Positions 31,215 through 35,033 of a stretch of DNA of 35,033 nt are shown in pieces. Position 1 is the stretch's first letter. The number at the start of each line of letters is the position of its first letter. This DNA is from Nemertoderma westbladi (taxonomy: Eukaryota; Xenacoelomorpha; Nemertodermatida; Nemertodermatidae), in contig JAUCBJ010005424.1 of the NCBI GenBank assembly GCA_032718475.1, positions 1 through 35,033 on the forward strand, read 5' to 3'. The translations under genes were made by a program, and so were the position numbers. The notes beneath the pieces are model-generated. The model had not been told where the DNA came from. It ran no database searches and saw nothing but the letters and a program-made list of their open reading frames with translations.

Positions 31215-31228
31215 CTAGTAGTAGTAGT
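31215..31228 (+). repeat. (TAG)n 3' tail of the LINE
   Basis: ctagtagtagtagt ends the LINE copy; the 13-kb copy ends with ctagtagta at the same place, so a TAG repeat seems to be the family's normal 3' end. Confidence 0.7.
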
Positions 31229-31229
31229 T

Positions 31230-32901
31230 CCCTAAATTGAGAATTTAACATTGAGGCGGGATATTGATTCGCCAAGGCGGGTTTTGCGTCCAGTTCCCCC
31301 CCCCCCCCCCGTCTCGCATCAGCAGATGATAAATAAATTGCCTTCCACCGAAAAAATTAGAAGCTAATTTATGAACAGCCTCATGAAAAATGTTAAAAAT
31401 CGATTTGCCATCTTATCTACTCTTCCTGGAAGTACAGCAGGGAAACGCATTAGTTAAGGGATTGGCATAACTACGGGGGTAGGAGAGGGGAGGGGGGGGG
31501 GGGGGGGGGGGGGGTGGTGGCTTAATTAATATATAACGTGGAATGATGACGAGGAATGTTTTATATGGCAATTTAGGCACTGATTAGTGATTACACACAA
31601 GTTATTTGATTAAGGCGGACGCAGAACCCATAATAATGCTGACCTTAGCTTATAACCAGAGCATTACGATGATGCTATATAAATGTTTTGGCTAAGAAAT
31701 CAACGTTTTGATGTCGCGTAAGGAAGTTATAAAGAGAACGGATATAAATAATAACAATATGCGTTTGAAGCGAATCCATCATGTTTGTTCCTTCTAATCA
31801 ATACAGATGGAGTTGTGTGCACTATAATAGGAATAAATTCAACCGGCTTTAACTGGTGATAAATACAAGTAGAGGCCAACTATCCTTTTCCAATCAATAT
31901 TTTAACATCTCATTATTAGATACAAGCAATTATTCATTTGATAGCATTGATGCACAGTGGATTTATTATTTTTATTATATTGCGTATAAATTTAAAATCG
32001 CAATTATTTTGAATAATAAACAATGTGCTCGCAGTGAATAATATAATATAACAAGGGAAAATAAATGCCTGTGGGGGGTAAGCCATTGTATTATTGGTGA
32101 GAAGCGTGTAGGAGCTGCTAGCTTTAGGGTGTGTAGTGTAAGGTTTGCTGATAGATGGGTCAATAGGGGTTGTTTAGATTGTGTGATGTCGTAAGGTTCA
32201 AGGTTCCCCATATGACAGCTAAATTTATTGCATGCATAGCTGTGCTTAGATCATAAATTAATCAGAAAAGCGGTTGTAAAGGAAAAAATGTAATTAAAGT
32301 TCGGAGTTAACCCCTATGCATGATGGAGGTCAATGTTAGTTTGGCCTACACTAACCTCAGACATCGATTTCCCGAGCTGAATAATTCCCATACCACATTA
32401 TTATTCAGAACTCGAAATTAAATGCGGTGTGATGGACTTTTTAATGATCCTTTCTTTACTGTATCATATTATTTATCCCCAATAAATATATAATTATTTT
32501 AACATAGTATGAAAATGTTATATCTCATTATGATAAAATTCTTATAAGGATATTGCGGTGATATTAGGTTGTTGCACAAAATTAATTTCTTTAAACAATA
32601 CGATATGCAATGAATACACGTTCGTGTGGCCTTCGCTCAGGACGAGACCCAGTTATGAGATACAAATTAAAACTGAGCGACTGTATCACACAATACCGGA
32701 CATTAACCATACCGGACAATCAATCAAAGAAAGGGGGACAGTACGTGTTCAGCCCTATTAATCGGCACCCCCCCCCCCCCCCCCCCCCCCCCTTCCTACC
32801 AACCAATACATAACCGCGACATCTACCACCCAAGGGGCGGAAGGGTAGCACAAACTTATTTCCAATCACACGTTCAATATGCGAAGCCATGTGGTTTGTA
32901 G
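31230..32901. other. Intergenic spacer with homopolymer tracts
   Basis: No gene recognised. Contains C15 (31296-31310), G23 (31492-31514) and C25 (32768-32792). 60-80-codon ORFs on both strands have no domain signal. Confidence 0.5.
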
Positions 32902-33209
32902 GAAATATCTAGAATTCGTGAAAATCGAGAATACGAGAAACTCGATCGAAATACCTGCTCATCCCAGTATCCATCCGTAGTCACCCCGACAGCTGCGGTT
33001 TATTCCCGTAGAACAGTAGAATTCCCGCAGCTTCTGACCCAATTCGACAACGAATTCGCCTCACACTTTCGCGTGGCAGAGAACATAATCCGGTACGATG
33101 CACGTCTGCCCGACTTTCAACAATTTCCCCCAGGCGATCTCAGGATCCGGCTGTCCGGGCCGCCGCTAAACTCAAATAGCAATCCTCCTCGATTCGTCCA
33201 GTCGTCGAC
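32902..33209 (+). CDS. Possible coding exon ending at a GTAAGT donor
   Basis: A 102-codon open frame without Met, preceded by TAG at 32899-32901 and followed directly by gtaagt at 33210. It reads like protein: PSVVTPTAAVYSRRTVEFP, QLLTQFDNEFASHFRVAE, NIIRYDARLPDFQQFPPGDL, RIRLSGPPLN. The base composition is more GC-rich than the surroundings. The 5' side has no good pyrimidine tract. No family is recognised; it could be a host exon or a retroelement relic. Confidence 0.25.
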
Positions 33210-33616
33210 GTAAGTCGGACTCTTCCCACCGCACTCCAAGGTGGGTGGCCTGAGTGAGGCATGAGGAACTTGGCAGTGCAGTGGCCCGCATTACGATCCG
33301 ACCGACCACCGCATTCCCAGTGTAGTAAATAGAATCTTACTGACAAGCAAGCAATTCCGTAGTATTTATTCCGCAGTTAATCGCATCTTGATGCCACTCG
33401 GCTGCTCGGGTCCAGATACACCGGACTGTAGGAAGCTGTTTAGATGAAGAAGTTGTTTAGATGGCCTTGCCAACGAACAACGACCTGAAGACGGTACCGG
33501 TAACTCTGTACCACTCTTAACAGTTAACAGTACCGGTACCGTACTGTAATCCTGTAGTCTCCTAGCAACCAGCGGATGCCAAGCCTAATAATTTTTGGGT
33601 AGATTAATTTATTATA
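33210..33616. other. Spacer, no gene seen
   Basis: Mixed composition. Contains ggtaccggtaac and taccggtaccgtactg motifs around 33493-33545. Nothing else recognised. Confidence 0.5.
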
Positions 33617-35033
33617 ACTGTTCGCGGTATTTCAACTTTTTATAACGCGAGTTGAATATTTTTTGTATTTATTTAAAATTATTATTCCGATATCACTACT
33701 GGGTGCGGGACCACGGGTTTTGGGCACACTCTATGAACCGGGGGCGATTTATGGGCGAATATTGGTGGCGACTTACAGGGTACGGGACTCATTTCATGTT
33801 TATAAGGGCCAGGGGTGGGGAGGCAAAGTTAAGCAGTATTCAGGTTAGCCTGAGTACTATTAGGCCCTGGCCAACTTCCTGCTGCCTGTAGAGGTGGATT
33901 TGGTAACGCGCCAGGCCTGAAGGACAAGGACTGCCCTTAGCGGTCCCCTGGCCAACAGCAGTTATTACGAGCCTGAAAAGGACATCGGAACGCCGGCTGC
34001 TTGTGTCAGGGATTTGCGACGGGAAACGACGACAGACCCCGTAGCCAAGCTGTACTGGTTCTTGATGATCGTTCCCTTCGGGGTTCGTGAGGGGTGGGAC
34101 GGAGACGCGAAAGGGTCTACCGACTTACAGAGGAAGGGTTTGACGAGGACTGCCCTTAGCGGTCTCTGGTCAACAGCAGTTATTACGAGCCTGAAAAGGA
34201 CATCGGAATGCCGGCTGCTTGTACCAGGGATTTGCGACGGGAACTGATGACAGAGACCCCTTAGCCAAGCCGTACTGGTTCTCGATGATCGTTCCCTTCT
34301 GGGTTCGTGAGGGGTGGGATGGACACGCGACGGGGTCGAAAGACAAAGGACTGGACTCTACTGGCCTACCGACTGTTCGGAGCAGTTTCTTGGCCGCCGA
34401 AGCGACTACAAGCCTGAATAAGGACTCGGAAAGCCTAGGTGGTTGGGTCTCTGCGATGAACCGACGGACCCCTAGCCAAGCCGTACTGGTTCTCGATGAT
34501 CGAACCCTTCGGGGGTTCGGGAGGGATGGGGACGGACACGAGAACGGGTCCCACCGACACGACAGACTCCTAGCCAAGCCGTACTGGTTCTCTCGATGAC
34601 CGATCCCTTCGGGGTTCGAGAGGGGTGGTACGGATACTGCGACAGAGTCTACCGACTGGACCGACCCCTAGCCAAGCCGTACTGGTTCTCGATGATCGAT
34701 CCCTTCGGGGTTCGGGAGGGGGTGGAACGGACACGCGACAGGGTCCGACCGACACTCCGACACTACGGCACCAAGACTAGGACCGAGGGAAAATCTGGGG
34801 AACATTAGTTAGGTAAAATCTGAGCGAACAGTGGGCAATTAAATAATTTACTGTAGGGATTTATATTGTCGTGTATTATTATTGTGAATAATTTGGTGTA
34901 TATTGGTTTGGGGAAGCCCAATTTATTCTCAATCAAGGTTCAACTGTAGGGAAGTTACATTAAAGCGTATATCCAACCAATGCAGCTTTTTCTCAACCGC
35001 AATCTTGCATTTAAGAACATTCCTTCTCCACAA
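33617..35033 (+). repeat. LTR-like long dispersed repeat, copy 2 (runs off the window)
   Basis: The same head (actgttcgcggtatttcaac), body and tail (ggggaagcccaatttattct...ccttctccac) as 16150-17140, in the same orientation. The middle is longer: two ~220-bp units (33930-34150, 34148-34360) containing ctgcccttagcggtc and gcctgaaaaggacatcgga, then three ~98-bp units starting agccaagccgtactggttct at 34474, 34572 and 34670. tttataagggcc (33799) is TATA-like. Short ORFs here are repeat translations. Confidence 0.75.
34030..34760 (+). repeat. Tandem units each with a CCC-TTCG-GGG hairpin
   Basis: Five units carry (g)atcccttcggggttcg or close variants (34071, 34291, 34507, 34602, 34699). Each can form a short stem closed by a TTCG loop (TTCT in the second). 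One such unit exists in copy 1 at 16766. Confidence 0.75.

Larger units (their letters stand above)
27860..31228 (+). mobile_element. LINE (APE-type non-LTR retrotransposon), longest copy
   Basis: The 5' portion (about 27860-28330) is GC-rich without an ORF and probably is the 5' UTR; its exact start is not known. The ORF region runs 28330-31185 and the 3' end is attcttaaaaatgcagctgc, then gcatgccgacactagtagtagtag, i.e. a (TAG)n tail rather than poly-A. No target-site duplication was found. It lies antisense to the synaptotagmin exons, probably in an upstream intron or the 5' flank. Clade not assigned. Confidence 0.85.

Noticed and set aside
33652-34808. Overlapping ORFs of 61-135 codons on both strands at the right edge
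   Set aside because: They follow the ~98- and ~220-bp repeat units and differ in frame from unit to unit, as expected for non-coding repeats.
16150-35033. The two LTR-like repeats taken as the LTRs of one giant element
   Set aside because: They are in the same orientation but about 17.5 kb apart with host exons and unrelated, oppositely oriented elements between; their interiors differ greatly in sub-repeat number and no shared flanking duplication is seen.

Overview
The window is animal nuclear DNA, probably from a marine invertebrate. The evidence is a macroH2A-type histone, a multi-exon synaptotagmin with GT-AG introns, LINE/BEL/Ty3-type retroelements, a tRNA-derived SINE, AT-rich spacers with frequent TAGGCCTA and GGTACCGG motifs, and many long G/C homopolymers. 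I cannot name the species or phylum from the sequence. Most of the short ORFs have no support as genes.

Layout: 1-1400 is AT-rich spacer with a 124-bp hairpin. 1417-2523 (minus) is a single-exon macroH2A: histone fold, basic linker and macro domain. 2560-3710 is spacer and a degenerate short tandem array. 3878-4225 is a LINE 3' fragment. 4304-12174 is a complete LTR retrotransposon insertion on the minus strand (two ~575-bp LTRs, 5-bp duplication ACAAT). It is of BEL/Pao type by its gag, zinc-knuckle and protease regions, but has no reverse transcriptase, RNase H or integrase. 12980-14183 is a 5'-truncated LINE copy. 14311-14385 is a tRNA-like remnant. 14558-15660 (minus) is a broken integrase of another LTR element. 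16150-17140 and 33617-35033 are two copies of a long LTR-like dispersed repeat with internal sub-repeats and UUCG-type hairpins. 17830-18566 is a 68-bp minisatellite abutting a small ORF with an AT-hook-like motif. 19497-20352 is a LINE fragment (minus) with a SINE nested in it, flanked by a 12-bp duplication. 22160-23052 is an imperfect palindrome of about 0.9 kb. 23961-27514 (minus) holds the last four coding exons of a synaptotagmin (both C2 domains, Syt7-like); one intron carries a ~580-bp C-rich hexanucleotide array starting about 20 bp inside its 5' splice site. 27860-31228 (plus) is the longest LINE copy, broken. 31230-33616 is mostly spacer, with one possible exon ending at a GTAAGT.

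The host genes are macroH2A (chromatin) and synaptotagmin (Ca2+-triggered membrane fusion). Nothing suggests they act together. The rest is layered mobile DNA: LINE copies of one family occur four times, a SINE sits inside one of them, and the BEL/Pao-like element has near-identical LTRs around a decayed interior, which points to recent mobilisation by proteins supplied from elsewhere.
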